Source: Ananas comosus (taxonomy: Eukaryota; Streptophyta; Magnoliopsida; Poales; Bromeliaceae). From it: 64,000 nt of DNA. Shown here one piece after another: positions 33,448 to 44,602 of the stretch; position 1 is the stretch's first letter; every line of letters starts with the position of its first letter. The notes under the pieces are model-generated. The model ran no database searches. It was not told where the DNA came from and saw nothing but the letters and a program-made list of their open reading frames with translations. The stretch lies in contig NC_033637.1 of the NCBI RefSeq assembly GCF_001540865.1, positions 522,463-586,462 of the forward strand, in the 5' to 3' direction. Position numbers and translations under genes: made by a program.

Positions 33448-34488
33448 GGCCCGTTTGGATACCTCTAAAAACGTAGCATAGTTAAACTATGCTGCGCCGG
33501 TTGGAAAATAATTCTATGAAGTGTTTAGAAGAAAAAAAAATAACGTAATTTTTGGATTATAGTTATACTATACTCCAAAACATAGAGTAAACTTACAATC
33601 CACTTTAACCAAAACAAAAAAATTCCATCATTTTGGGCTCCTAAAGATGTATGAATTTCTAAATTTTAAATTTCAACATAAAATTTTAAATTTCAAAAAT
33701 TAAAATTTTAAATTTTAATTTTAATTTTGATTTTAAATTTTAATTTTTAAATTTCAAATTTCAAATTTCAAAAAGTTTCAAATATCAAATTTCAATCAAA
33801 TTTCAAATTTCAGCTTTCAAATTTCAACTTTCAAATTTCAATTTCAAATTTTAATATTTCAAAAAAGTTCAAATTTAAAATTTCAAATTTCAATTTCAAA
33901 TTTCAAATTTTAAAAGTTCAAATTTCAAATTTCAAATTTAATTTTAATTTAATTTTTAATTCCAAAATTTAAATTTAAACTTAAATTTTAAATTTTAAAT
34001 TTATAAATATGTAAATTATAAATTATTAAATTTAAAATTTAATATTTTAATTATAGATTTTTTAAATTTTAAAATTTAAAGTTTAAATAGTATACTTTAA
34101 TTTAAAAATTTAAAGTTTCAAATTTCAAATTTTAAATTTCAAATTCCAAATTTTAAATTTCAAATTTAAAACATAAAATCTAATTTAATTTTTAAAATTT
34201 AAATTTTATATTTTAATTTTATATTTTGAATTTTGAATTTTAATTTTTAAAATTTTATTTTTAAATTTTGAATTTTGAATTTTGAATTTTGAATTTTAAA
34301 TTTTAAAATTTTAGAAATTTAATTGTTATAAATATATGGAATTATATGATCTGTATCCAAACAGCTTAAAAATGAAACTATGAATTTTTTTTATAGTTAC
34401 AAAGTTACAAGATTCCGTATTTCATTTAGACCAAAATCATAGAATAAAAATTTCATTGAATTTTTTAACTATGAATCCAAACAGGGCC
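33448..34488. mobile_element. PIF/Tourist-like element filled with AT simple sequence
   Basis: The left end is GGCCCGTTTGGATACC and the right end read in reverse complement is GGCCCTGTTTGGATTC. TCA flanks both sides (33445-33447 and 34489-34491), an exact 3-bp target duplication. The subterminal parts also pair loosely (an AACTAT / ATAGTT element on each side). The core, 33650-34320, consists of variants of AAATTTCAAATTTC and AATTTTAAATTT. No transposase. Confidence 0.7.
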
Positions 34489-34491
34489 TCA

Positions 34492-34986
34492 GTGAATTTG
34501 ATCAAATCCAATAAGAAATTCTTTAATCTTCTCGAGTAAATTTACTCAATTGTGAATTTACTATTTCCCTTTCTAATAATCGAAATATGAAGTTGCCGTC
34601 TTTTCACTGTTTGTTAACAGTTCACGGTCGACACACCTTTTCGCCCATGGAATCAGTGAAAAGAACCACATCATAGTGACATTTCATCTGAAAAAGATGT
34701 GATTCAATGTACCCATATATACTTCACCATATTCTCATATAAGGTAGATCCAAATGTGAGATTGCACCAGTAATCATGTACTTAAATTCCCGTACGTGGA
34801 CTGTATCTACCTACCACAACTAATTAGGGACCACGAGAGTAAACCACCCACGTACGCGCCCATTACTTTATAATGGTTTTTAGGTTGTGACGGATCTGGA
34901 TTTGAGTGGGTTGAGAGAGTTATTGGACCACAAAGCAAAGAGACAATATAAGGATATCCCACTTAACCCGAATCCATGAGCTCTCC

Positions 34987-35028
<42 letters not shown>

Positions 35029-36134
35029 GAAGATGATGATGATAATAACACGATATCTACTAGTCCTTTTTTGTCACTCGTCCTAGGATCATGATATGTA
35101 CATGATCTTTTTTGGAAAATCATGGGGGAAAGGTGTGTGGTTACCCTCCTTTAGCTTTTTACTTTTCTTTGAGGATAGTGTGTGCCGTAGAAATTTTACT
35201 TGTGGTGCTGATACAAAGGGCACTTTTCTTAACAACGAGGCGTGCGCATGTGCTTATTGTAGGTGGGTCTCTCGTGATATAGGGGTGACAACACGGCGGC
35301 GCAGAGATACAGAGCCCATCACTATTTTTTGTTTCCGTAAACATTTGAAGTTAATTAATTAATATCAAATTCTCTTTCTTACTTGCCGTGCATGATTAAA
35401 ACATTTCCATTTTCGTCTCCGTATTGTCACGTGAACTCTCCGCGAACAAATAAATATATAAGCAACATAAATTACATTCCTATATAATACATGGGTGAAA
35501 ATTATCCCAGATTAACAAAAAAAATTTACATTTCATTACACAAAAAGATTGAAAATATATATTATGTCGCCCAAAAGATTAATCTAGTAAAAAATTGATG
35601 CAAAAATATATATTAATTAATAGACTGAGTCATTACGTTTGAAATTAATTGATTGTGACCTATGTATAAATCAACTTGACGGGAAAGCAATTCAGGCTAA
35701 AGAAAAGAATTGATTGTGACCTATGTATAAATCGACTAGACGAGAAAGCAATTTAGACTAAGAAAGCGGTGAAAAGTGACACAAGAAGATAGGAGCATAC
35801 ATACGAGCCACCAATATTCTTTAATTAAATTGCTCTAATAAGATGCCCTTTTTTTTTTCGAAATATCTTTTATCATTATCTACTCGTGAATATGTTCCTT
35901 TCGGGATATCATCTTCACCTCATTGCCTCCGAAATCTTCTGAAGTTTTCTCCAGGCATCAAATCTAGCACCCATTAACAAAAGTTGTCAACTCCACCTTT
36001 ATTTTTGCACAAACAGATCCACCTTTCACTAGCTAACAACAAAAAATTAAAATAAGCACTAAAATAAAAAAAAAAAAAGAAAAACCCCGGCAACTATGTC
36101 TCCATCTCCATCCATTGGTGGGGTAATTAAAATG

Positions 36135-36163
<29 letters not shown>
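34492..36163. other. Intergenic region
   Basis: No supported gene. A (CT)n tract is at about 34988-35025. A ~62-bp tandem duplication (35643-35704 and 35706-35767, units starting AATTGATTGTGACCTATGTA) is about 90% identical between units. A (TA)n tract at 36138-36164 leads into the MITE chain. Confidence 0.5.
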
Positions 36164-36169
<6 letters not shown>

Positions 36170-36388
36170 GGCTGGAATACTATTAATAGCACCGATTACT
36201 TGATGCTATTAAGTTTTTTACCCTTGAATTAAAAAAAGTGCGGTTAAGATGATATGGGCCTCCTAAGGTTGAGTGGGTGGTTGGTTGAATAGTGTAATCG
36301 AACGGATGAAAATGATAAAAGAGGTAAATCTAACGGCAGAAAACTTGATAGCACCAAATATTTCGTGCTACCGATAGTATCCCAGCCG

Positions 36389-36396
<8 letters not shown>
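36164..36396. mobile_element. MITE family 1, copy A (inside (TA)n)
   Basis: The ends read TAGGCTGGAATACTATTAAT and (reverse complement of the right end) AGTCCGGCTGGGATACTATC. Subterminal AGCACC..GATGCTATTAAG forms a short inner hairpin. (TA)n lies on both sides. Confidence 0.7.

Positions 36397-36448
<52 letters not shown>
36396..36448. repeat. (TA)n microsatellite between two MITEs
   Basis: About 26 TA units separating copies A and B. Confidence 0.95.
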
Positions 36449-36452
<4 letters not shown>

Positions 36453-36678
36453 GAGCTAGAATACTTTTAGAAGCACCAACCCCTTGATGCTTCTAAGTTT
36501 TTAGCTCTTGAATCTACTCCTTAATTACTAATAATCTTTGTATCAAACACTATTCCATCTACCACCACCTACTACCACCTAGCACCATCATCTCAACCCT
36601 ACATCTTTCCATCCAATTGTTAAAAACTCAAAAGCACCACACATTTGATACTTTTGAGAGTATTCTAGCTCAATTATA
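36449..36678. mobile_element. MITE family 1, copy B (inside (TA)n)
   Basis: Termini ATTGAGCTAGAATACTTTTA and (right end, reversed complement) AATTGAGCTAGAATACTCTC. Shares the CTACCACCACCTA..ACCATCATCTCAACC segment with 8897-9119. Confidence 0.8.
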
Positions 36679-36690
36679 TATATATAGAGA

Positions 36691-37228
36691 GAGTGAGGCT
36701 ACTTTCTTTCTGAAAGCACGGAGCCTTCCGTGCTTTCAGGTCATTTTTCAAGTTGCGACTTTCAAATCGTCGATCGGCTCCGTTAAACTTGATCTAGAGT
36801 ATTTGAAGTATCTAGAAAATAAATTATGCTATTTTTCGATACTATTTGCCTAGTGAACGAAGGGGCTCAAAATCAACAGTTAAAAATAAAAATTTTACAA
36901 AATATGATAATATGACATTAAAATTTTAGATCAAAGATATTGATCTTGTTTTATATAATATAAAAAATTTTATATCAAAATTTCACGTGATTTAGATATT
37001 TCTACACCGTTAAACTTGCAAACGGCTCACTACGGCCGTTAGAATTATTAATTATGAGTCAATCGATCACTAGGCAAATGATATCGAAAAATCATAAAAT
37101 TTATTTTCTAAGTACTTCAAATACTCTAGATCAAGTTTAACGAGCCGATCGACGATTCGAAAGTCGCAACATTGAAAACGACTTGGAAGCACGGGAGGCT
37201 CTGTGCTTCCAAAAGCATAGTAGCCTCA

Positions 37229-37232
<4 letters not shown>
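36691..37232. mobile_element. MITE family 2, full copy C with ~190-bp inverted repeats
   Basis: The left arm GTGAGGCTACTTTC.., CACGGAGCCTTCCGTGC, TCGATCGGCTCCGTTAAACT and ATTTGAAGTATCTAGAAAAT is matched in reverse complement by the right arm from about 37045 to 37232. Each arm carries its own small palindrome at the tip (GCACGGAGCCTTCCGTGC). No ORF. (TA)n follows directly, and (TA)n(GA)n precedes. Confidence 0.8.

Positions 37233-37302
<70 letters not shown>
37233..37302. repeat. (TA)n then (GA)n
   Basis: About 28 TA units followed by GA units, between MITE copies C and D. Confidence 0.95.
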
Positions 37303-38020
37303 CAGAGCTTGCCCGTGCCTTCAGTGGTCGGAAATATGGAGGAAAGTGAGAGGACGGAGATAGATGTGAGAGAGAGAATGAGGATGGCACATGGGATTAT
37401 GACGGACGTAGAGAGGACCGATGACGTCTGGGAGAGATGAGTCGTTTGAAGATTAGATTAGAATACAATTCGATAGCAAACGGGCTCTGATTTGCCACTA
37501 TTTGGTTCGGATGATTGGTTTGGAAGCCTCCAAATCGACGATTAGGACGTTGCCACAAATAGACTATACTACTTGAGGTATTTAGAATCAAAATTTCAAT
37601 TTTTCGACTACATATTGTTTAATAATTCAGGTTTTTTCAAAATTTGTATAATTTAAATGGTCGATATGAGGCGTTTGCTCAGGTTTAACAGCATGTAACA
37701 GATAGCAAACTCAATTTGAATTTTTTGTTGAAAATTTTTTAAACTATTAAAACAAGTTATATACTTTCTGATTTGATTACAGACTATTATTCATCAGTTT
37801 TTTGAGAATATTTATTTTCAACCGATTCATTTTGTGTCACTCGAATGGATAAGGAGAACAAATATCGAAAATGTATGAAATTTGGCTTTCTCATCTAAAA
37901 TACTTAAATGGTAATAGATCATGTTTCACGGTACAATCATCGAATTTGGAAAAGCTCCGATCATCGAAACAACTGCGGTAGCAAAAGAGCCGATTTGACT
38001 TCGATAGTCATTCAGACTTA
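37303..38020. mobile_element. MITE family 3, copy D
   Basis: The right half (about 37600-38020) contains TGGTCGATATGAGGCGTTT, CGAAAATGTATGAAATTTGG and GGTAGCAAAAGAGCCGATTT. The left part has the inverted counterpart (CGATAGCAAACGGGCTCTGA). (TA)n lies on both sides. The right half is repeated, with many single-base indels, in 38465-38862. Confidence 0.6.
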
Positions 38021-38077
38021 ATATATATATTATATATATATATATATATATTATTAGTATATTATTTATATATATAT

Positions 38078-38862
38078 AGCAGGTGCTAGTCTCTCATGGA
38101 GCCACGTGATGCTCGTGCTCCTGAGCCGTTTTCGATGATGTAGTTTTCGAATCGACGATCGGCTTCGTTAGACTTGATCTAGTACATTTGAAGTTTGTAG
38201 AAAATAATTTTTGCGATTTTTTGATATCATTTATCTGGTAATCGAAAGGATTCAAAATCCATAATTATTAATGGTTGATATCTGCCGTTTTCAAGTTTAA
38301 CGGCGTAGAAGTATTCAAATCAGATAAAATTTTGATACAAAATTCTTTATACTATCTATAACAAAATCAATATTTCTGATCGAAAATTTTAGTGCTATAT
38401 CACCACTTTTTATAAAGTGTTTAGAAAATCAAATTTTAAATCTTTTCGACATCATTGCTTAACTATAAAAAAAACGATCAAGAGGTTTCAAATTTGTTAA
38501 TTTTAATGGTCGATATGAGGCGTTTTCTCATTTAACAGTGTAAGATATCCCAAATCAAAATTGAATTTTTGTTAGAAAATTTTTAAACTATTTAAAACAA
38601 GATTTATACTTTGATCTGCATTACAAGACTTTATCATCATTTTTTTGAGAATATTTATTTTCAACGCGTTCATTTTGTGCTCCACTCGATGGATAGAGAG
38701 AACAATATATCGAAAATGTATGAAATTTGTTTCTAAATACTTCATAATCGGATAGATCATGTTCAACGGTACCAATCATCAATTTGGAGTTACTCATCAT
38801 CGAAAACACCTGGTAGCAAACAGAGCAGATTTGCATATCGATAGTATTCCTAGCTCAACTAT
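38078..38862. mobile_element. Chimeric MITE: family 2 left half joined to family 3 right half
   Basis: 38078-38430 follows family 2 (GCTCCTGAGCCGTTTTCGAT, GATCGGCTTCGTTAGACTTG, TCGAAAGGATTCAAAATCC), then from about 38450 it follows copy D of family 3 (GGTCGATATGAGGCGTTTTC to GCAAACAGAGCAGATTTGC). Single-base indels against the other copies are very frequent. Either a nested or recombinant MITE, or a misjoin in low-quality sequence. Confidence 0.55.
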
Positions 38863-38876
38863 ATATAATATATATA

Positions 38877-38922
<46 letters not shown>

Positions 38923-38927
38923 TATGT

Positions 38928-39478
38928 ATGCAGCTGCTGGTCTTTAGGAGGCACGGAGGCCTCCGTGCTCCTGAGCCGTTTTCGATGACTGTAGTTTTCG
39001 AATCGACGATCGCTTCGTTAGACTTGATCTAGTACATTTGAAGTTTGTAAAAATAAATTTTGCGATTTTGATATCATTTATCTGGTAATCGAAAGGATTC
39101 AAAATCCATAATTATTAATAGTTGATACATTGCCGTTTCAAGTTTAACGGCGTAGAAGATATCAAATCAATTAAAATTTTGATACAAAACTTCTTTACTA
39201 TATCTATAAACAAATCAATATTTTGATCGAAAAATTTTAGTGCATATTCACACTTTTTATAGAATTTAAACTATTTTCAGCCTGTTAAAAATTATTGATT
39301 TGAAACCTTTCGATTTCAGTAAATGATATCGAAAAATTGCAAAAATTATTTCTAAAACTTCAAAATGTGTGCTAGATCAAGTCTGATACGGAGCCCGATT
39401 GTCGATTCGAAACTCCATGCATCAAAACGTCTCAGGAGACGGAGGCCACGGTGCTTCTGAGAGCACAGAGCCCTGCTA
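38928..39478. mobile_element. MITE family 2, copy F
   Basis: Left tip CACGGAGGCCTCCGTGC (a palindrome), then GAGCCGTTTTCGATGA and the family 2 body. The right arm mirrors it as reverse complement and ends GAGCACAGAGCCCTGC. (TA)n on both sides; many small indels. Confidence 0.65.
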
Positions 39479-39518
39479 TATATATATATAATATATATAT
39501 TATATATAGTATATAGTA

Positions 39519-39552
<34 letters not shown>

Positions 39553-39558
39553 GTGTGA

Positions 39559-39789
39559 GAGTTCGGCCTGCTATGCTATTAATAGCACGAAGCACTTGGT
39601 CCTACCAAGTTTTCTCCGTTAGAACCACCATTTTGATTATTTTCACGCCGTTTAGATCATGCCATCAACCACGCCTACTAAACCCTAGGACCTACATCAT
39701 CCTAATTGCACATCTCTTAATCCAATGACCAACAAACTTGTCATACAATGACTTTGGTGCTATTAATAGCATAGTAGCCTAGTTAGATA
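39559..39789. mobile_element. MITE family 1, copy G
   Basis: Inverted termini CTGCTATGCTATTAATAGCA and (right end, reverse complement) GGCTACTATGCTATTAATAG. Each includes its own palindrome. Flanked by (GA)n on the left and (TA)n on the right. Confidence 0.7.
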
Positions 39790-39836
39790 TATATATAATA
39801 TTATATAATATATATATATCTATTATATATATAATA

Positions 39837-40393
39837 TAGGGCTACATACTAGCGTAGCCAGCGGAGCGCTCGTGTTATCAAAATTATTTTCGATGATGCG
39901 GCCTTCCAAAATCAACGATCGTCGTTAGACTTGATTCTACACTATGAAAGTATTTAGAAACTAAATTTCAATAATATTTTCGAATATCATTTACCTATCA
40001 AACAACAGTAGTTCTAAAATTGAAGCGGCTGAAAATAAAAATCTGCATAAAAAATGAATGATATAAATGATTTAATTCAAGATAGATATATGATCCTTAT
40101 TCTAAATAAGTGAAAAGAATTTTCTATAAATTTTTATCGGGCATTTGGATCTATTTTACACCGTTAAACTCACAAAACACACCACTATCGGCCTTTTAAA
40201 ATTGTCAATTTGAGTCTCGTTTATCCACTAGTCAAAATGATGTCGAAAAATCTGAAATATTAGGTTTTCAAAATTTTCAATAGTGTAATCAAGTTCTAAT
40301 GGAGCATGATTCAATTTGAAAGTCGCAATCATCGAAAACAACTTGGTAGCACGGAGTCCTCCGTGCCCTACGATAGCTAGTAGTCGGACTAAT
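39837..40393. mobile_element. MITE family 2, copy H (diverged)
   Basis: Left arm GGGCTACATACTAGC.., TTTTCGATGATGCGGCCTTC, AACGATCGTCGTTAGACTTG; right arm GAAAGTCGCAATCATCGAAA, ACTTGGTAGCACGGAGTCC. TA-rich flanks. Confidence 0.6.
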
Positions 40394-40395
40394 AG

Positions 40396-40429
<34 letters not shown>

Positions 40430-40479
40430 ATCCTATACATATATAGCATATATATATATATATATATTTTCTACTACAT

Positions 40480-40815
40480 CAAAGGTGGGGTTTGGGGGGG
40501 CGGACCTTGGGTGACACGTTGTCCCAAACCCCCTTTACTCTCTCTCTCCTCTCTCTTCTCTCTTTCTCACCTCTATTATATATATATGATATATATATAT
40601 TATCATTATATATATATTATCATAAATTTAAAATTTTGATACTTTCAAATTTTAAATTTAAATTTCATCTCTATCTTAAAGGAGGTTTGGGGGGACCATT
40701 AGAGCGGGTGAACACGTGTCCCCCCTCTTCGATAAAAGGAGTGGTTTGGGGACCTTGGGGTGAGCACGTGTTCCCCCACAATCCCCTCTTTACTCTCTCT
40801 CTCTCTCTCTCTCTA
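40480..40815. repeat. Three diverged copies of a GTTTGGGG..ACGTGTCCC..TCTCTC unit
   Basis: Three units, at about 40482-40570, 40679-40735 and 40735-40815. Each has GGTTTGGGG(G), a central ACACGT or ACGTGT, then CCCC and (in the first and third) CCTCTTTACTCTCTCTCTC or close. The first and third end in a (CT)n tract and (TA)n or TAAATA repeats. Confidence 0.6.
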
Positions 40816-41942
40816 TAAATATAAATAATAAATATAAATAAATATAAATAATAAATAAATAGAATAAATAAATATAAATATATATATATTATATATCAAA
40901 TTTTAAAAATTTGATACTTTCCAAATTTAAATTTTAAATTTCAAATTAATTTATAATATTTTATTTTCAAATTCATTGAAAGGATAAATTAGGCTACAAT
41001 GGTGAGGTACCCAGGGCCTCGAGAAAGGGCGTAACTGAAAAAAAAAAAAAATCACGCGATGGTAGGAAAATCAATTTGACATAATATAGAAAGTAATGAA
41101 AATCAATTTGACGTCTTGGTGCATTCGAAAGAGTTAGGAGTGGGTGTATAAAACTCAGGTGAGTGTGGAATATACAATAACTTATAAAATAAGTAATGGC
41201 ACATACTGCATGCATAAGAGTTTCAAAGCTAAAATAAGAAAATATCTATTAGATACATAAAATGGAAAATTTAAAGTACGCTTACTAGAATTATGCTCAA
41301 AAAGTGATTCGCTAGCTCGAAGACTACTTGGAAAAGAGAATTGTATTAAATGAGGAGCTACTTGATTTACATTTGAAGATAATGAAATTAATAATAAAGT
41401 TTTACGTTCATAAATAGTTTTATATGACAATTAACTCGAGATATAACTTAACCGAATTTACACGCTTAAACTATAGGTCGAACACATTTGAGAGGCTACA
41501 TTGGATTTTAAAATCATGAGAATTTAGGTAGAGCAAAAAGCTCCCTAATATTCATTTTACACACTATTTTTATATAGAAAATCATGTAAACTTAGTTATT
41601 TACAATTGTTTACATAGTTAGACATTATACTTAAAAATACTAATGCCTGTAAAAATATAATATTTATGGAATTGATCAAACTCTTTAAAGCATTGTAGAG
41701 CTTATCCGAAACACGGAATAGTAAGTATCAGTTTCGTTTAATCAGAAACACTATGATTACGTTAAAACTTTTCCAAATTCGTTTCCTTTTGTTCCGAATA
41801 ATGCACGCATTTGCTTTGACTTATCCTCACTTATCCAATCACGTACAGTGGACGGCGACGATGAGAGCATTAAGATTGGTGTGGACTTGTTTGCTTCGTC
41901 TTTTGGTAATGATGCTGTTGCTTCTCATCCAAGGCTAAAAAT

Positions 41943-41944
<2 letters not shown>

Positions 41945-41981
<37 letters not shown>
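41945..41981. repeat. Poly(T) tract
   Basis: About 37 uninterrupted T. Confidence 0.95.
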
Positions 41982-41982
<1 letters not shown>

Positions 41983-42541
41983 GAGGAAAGGAAGGCTAAA
42001 AGTGTTGTTCGTGCAACTTGATCATGAGCGGATCGGGTCAATAAAATTTTTTTTTATTGTGTTTTATTTATTTCCTTTAGATCCTATCAGGATGTTGGAG
42101 CAAGTTATCCTTAAATAACTTATTTGATATGAATTTTTTTTTGTATCGTTGTAGGCAAAATTTTTAGTTTTTGACTTCTTAAAAAGTCATGCCATTCATA
42201 ATTTTATAGGATAATATATTTACCTATGAGGTAATTTATCTTATTCCTAAAAATTAGCTAGAAATTAGAATATGTTATTTACTTCTAGGTGTTTGAACAT
42301 AATTCTTATCTACCAAATATTACAAAATTTTGATTAAATCAAAACTATATTCAAAATAAGATATTCATACATCGAAACATAAACTGAATTTTAAACATGC
42401 CTACGTGTCTCTATTTCAAGAAATCTCTGAACAACAAGTATAGTCGAACCCTTCGTCTTTGGAAGCACTATATGCAGTATAGTAATTTTTTTTTTTTTAA
42501 GGTTACAAAAAAAAAAAAAAAAAAAAAAATAAAGATTAAAC

Positions 42542-42558
42542 NNNNNNNNNNNNNNNNN
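42542..42558. other. Assembly gap (17 N)
   Basis: N run embedded in poly(A). Confidence 1.
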
Positions 42559-43566
42559 AAAAAAAAAAAAAAAAAAAAAAGAAGCTAAGAACTATCCCTA
42601 AAAATTAAAGTGAATAATATTAGTAACTATTTTATTTCACCCAATCATCCTGGCTGAATTATTGGCAACATGGGGGAGACTATTAAACAAGACTAAAAAT
42701 TAAACCAAGTGAGATTTCAACTTGCAATATATCTCTCATTTTAAACCAACGTACGTGAAAGTGAAACAACCATTTATTTCTTAAATTTAAACAGATAAAA
42801 GCAAGCAATATTTTTAATTCTTATGCACACACAATCTCGCTCTCCCTCCAGTATTGAGCAAATCGCCATCGGCAATGAAGTAGTTCCAACCAGCTGTAAA
42901 ATGTGCCAAAAACGATCGACCTGACACTTTCGCGGGGTGCGCACCAAGCTGAGCGGAGAAGAATAAAATAAAAAAAAAGGGGAAGATCGAGTAAAAAGTA
43001 AAAATAAAAGAAAAAGGATTGATCAAGAGATTTGTGTGAATGGATAGCGTGTTGAAACGCAATAATCAATCGAATATGATAATCTCCTTAATAATCTATA
43101 TAATGATGTGTCAAGTGGTGCAAAAGGCAAGTCTCCTCATAATCCCTCTTTGAAGACTCGAAGACTCGAAGTGCAGGGCACCTTTTGGGGTCTTAATCTT
43201 AAAAACGTATCTCGCATTAAAAACATAATAATATATAAATAACTAGTGGTGCATATAAGAATTCAGGGTTTTAGTCTGAATATAAAGGATTAGGTTTGGT
43301 GTGTTACACATTATAAAAGTTGGGCTCATACCAGATACCCAAAACAGCTTTTCTGCGCACGAAAAAATTGGGTTTAATTAGGCTAAATATTTGAGGATTG
43401 CTGGTGTAAAGTTAGAACTCTCATATTAAGTGCCTGTTTATTCCGACTTCTCACATTATTATGCTTAAATAATAAAAGTATTTAAAGTATTTAGTGGGTA
43501 CCGAGTAAATCTTATATATTATACTAAACAAAATAAAAGTTTTTTTTTGAAGTATTTTTATTTTAT

Positions 43567-43682
43567 TTGAGAGTAAAATATAGTATGCTACCCTCGTCGT
43601 TTATTTTTTTATTTAAAAATAAATTAGTTAAAAATATAAAATAATTAAACTTTGAGCTCGAGACAAAGCTTTTACTCAATAG
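43567..43682 (-). mobile_element. SINE family A, decayed copy
   Basis: The minus strand shows a CTCGAGCTCAAAGTTTAATT..TATTTTTAACTAATTTATTTTTAA body and a tail resembling GAGGGTAGCATACTATATTT. The 5' end with box A is lost. Confidence 0.45.
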
Positions 43683-43742
43683 GGGCATAAAGTAAACTTA
43701 GCAAATTAAGCGGCTATTGCAAGGAACGTTGGGTTGCTGGAT

Positions 43743-43937
43743 TGGGCTGCGGAGTTGGGTTTCCGATCCATTTCGAGGCCCAAATTGTGTGAGTTATCAT
43801 GGGCCTAACTTTATCTTATTTTAGAGCCCAAATCCGATCCAAGAGTCGACGCTTATTTGATGTTCAGATACTGGGCCTCACATTAATGGGTCGAAAAACT
43901 CGTAGGCCCACGTAGAAATTAAACGTTTCTAGGGTTT
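43743..43937 (+). promoter_or_regulatory. Site II cluster and telo-box upstream of the PPR gene
   Basis: Six Site II-type hexamers (TGGGCC/T on either strand) lie at 43743-43748, 43778-43783, 43800-43805, 43825-43830, 43872-43877 and 43905-43910. A telo-box (TAGGGTTT) is at 43930-43937. Site II (TCP-binding) with a telo-box is a known promoter signature of plant genes for ribosomal, replication and organelle-targeted proteins. The ATG of the PPR gene is ~665 bp downstream, so a 5' leader or leader intron probably lies between. Confidence 0.7.
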
Positions 43938-44602
43938 ACAAGTTCGTTCTCTGTTCGCCGGATCGGGAAGTAATGCGCTGCTTATTCCCGTGTTTCTAAT
44001 ATAAAAAGTCGTAAAAAAAGGCTTGAAGATAAATTATGTGATTTAGGTCATGCAATAGTTCTGGTGACTCGATTAAACGGTCACTTGTCTAGTGTAAATT
44101 TTGTACTTAGTTTGGCCCCTCAATGGATTATTAGCAATTATTAATGATAATTTTGAGCGCTTGGTACGGGATTATTGATTGTACGCGTTTGGAGAAGTAC
44201 TTTTCGCTACTATGATTTAGATATTCTACGCTTTAATTGGTGAATGAAATAGGTAGGAGATGATAAATATGAGTTCCTGTTCTGCGGTTTCTGCAGTTCG
44301 GTATATATATTTAACACAATGGAGAAGGAAAAAGTGTTACTTTGGCGGGAAGCTGCATTCAAAGATGAAGTCAAAATTCTTGAGATAGGATTTCAAGGGG
44401 CGTGGAAGGGAAGATGCTAATTCTCAGAGAGGGAACCCAATTTTTGTGAGTCTTCCTAATACCCACGATGTCTAGCTAAAGCTTTTATTATCTATTTTGT
44501 CAAAAGTGTCTGTGAGAAGCAAACTTATAATCCGTAGGGGTTTCGTTATCGCAGCTTCTTTTATACAGAAGAACACGTTGTTTCCGCCGTAATTTTTGTG
44601 GA

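Larger units (their letters stand above)
40816..43560. other. Intergenic region with homopolymers and a gap
   Basis: No supported gene. TAAATA simple repeats at 40816-40890; T37 at 41945-41981; T, A and N runs at 42487-42580, with the 17-N gap at 42542-42558 inside a poly(A) stretch. Confidence 0.45.

Noticed and set aside
36138..40400. CRISPR-like or satellite array
   Set aside because: Units are MITEs with inverted ends of different families and sizes, spaced by (TA)n; this is plant nuclear DNA.
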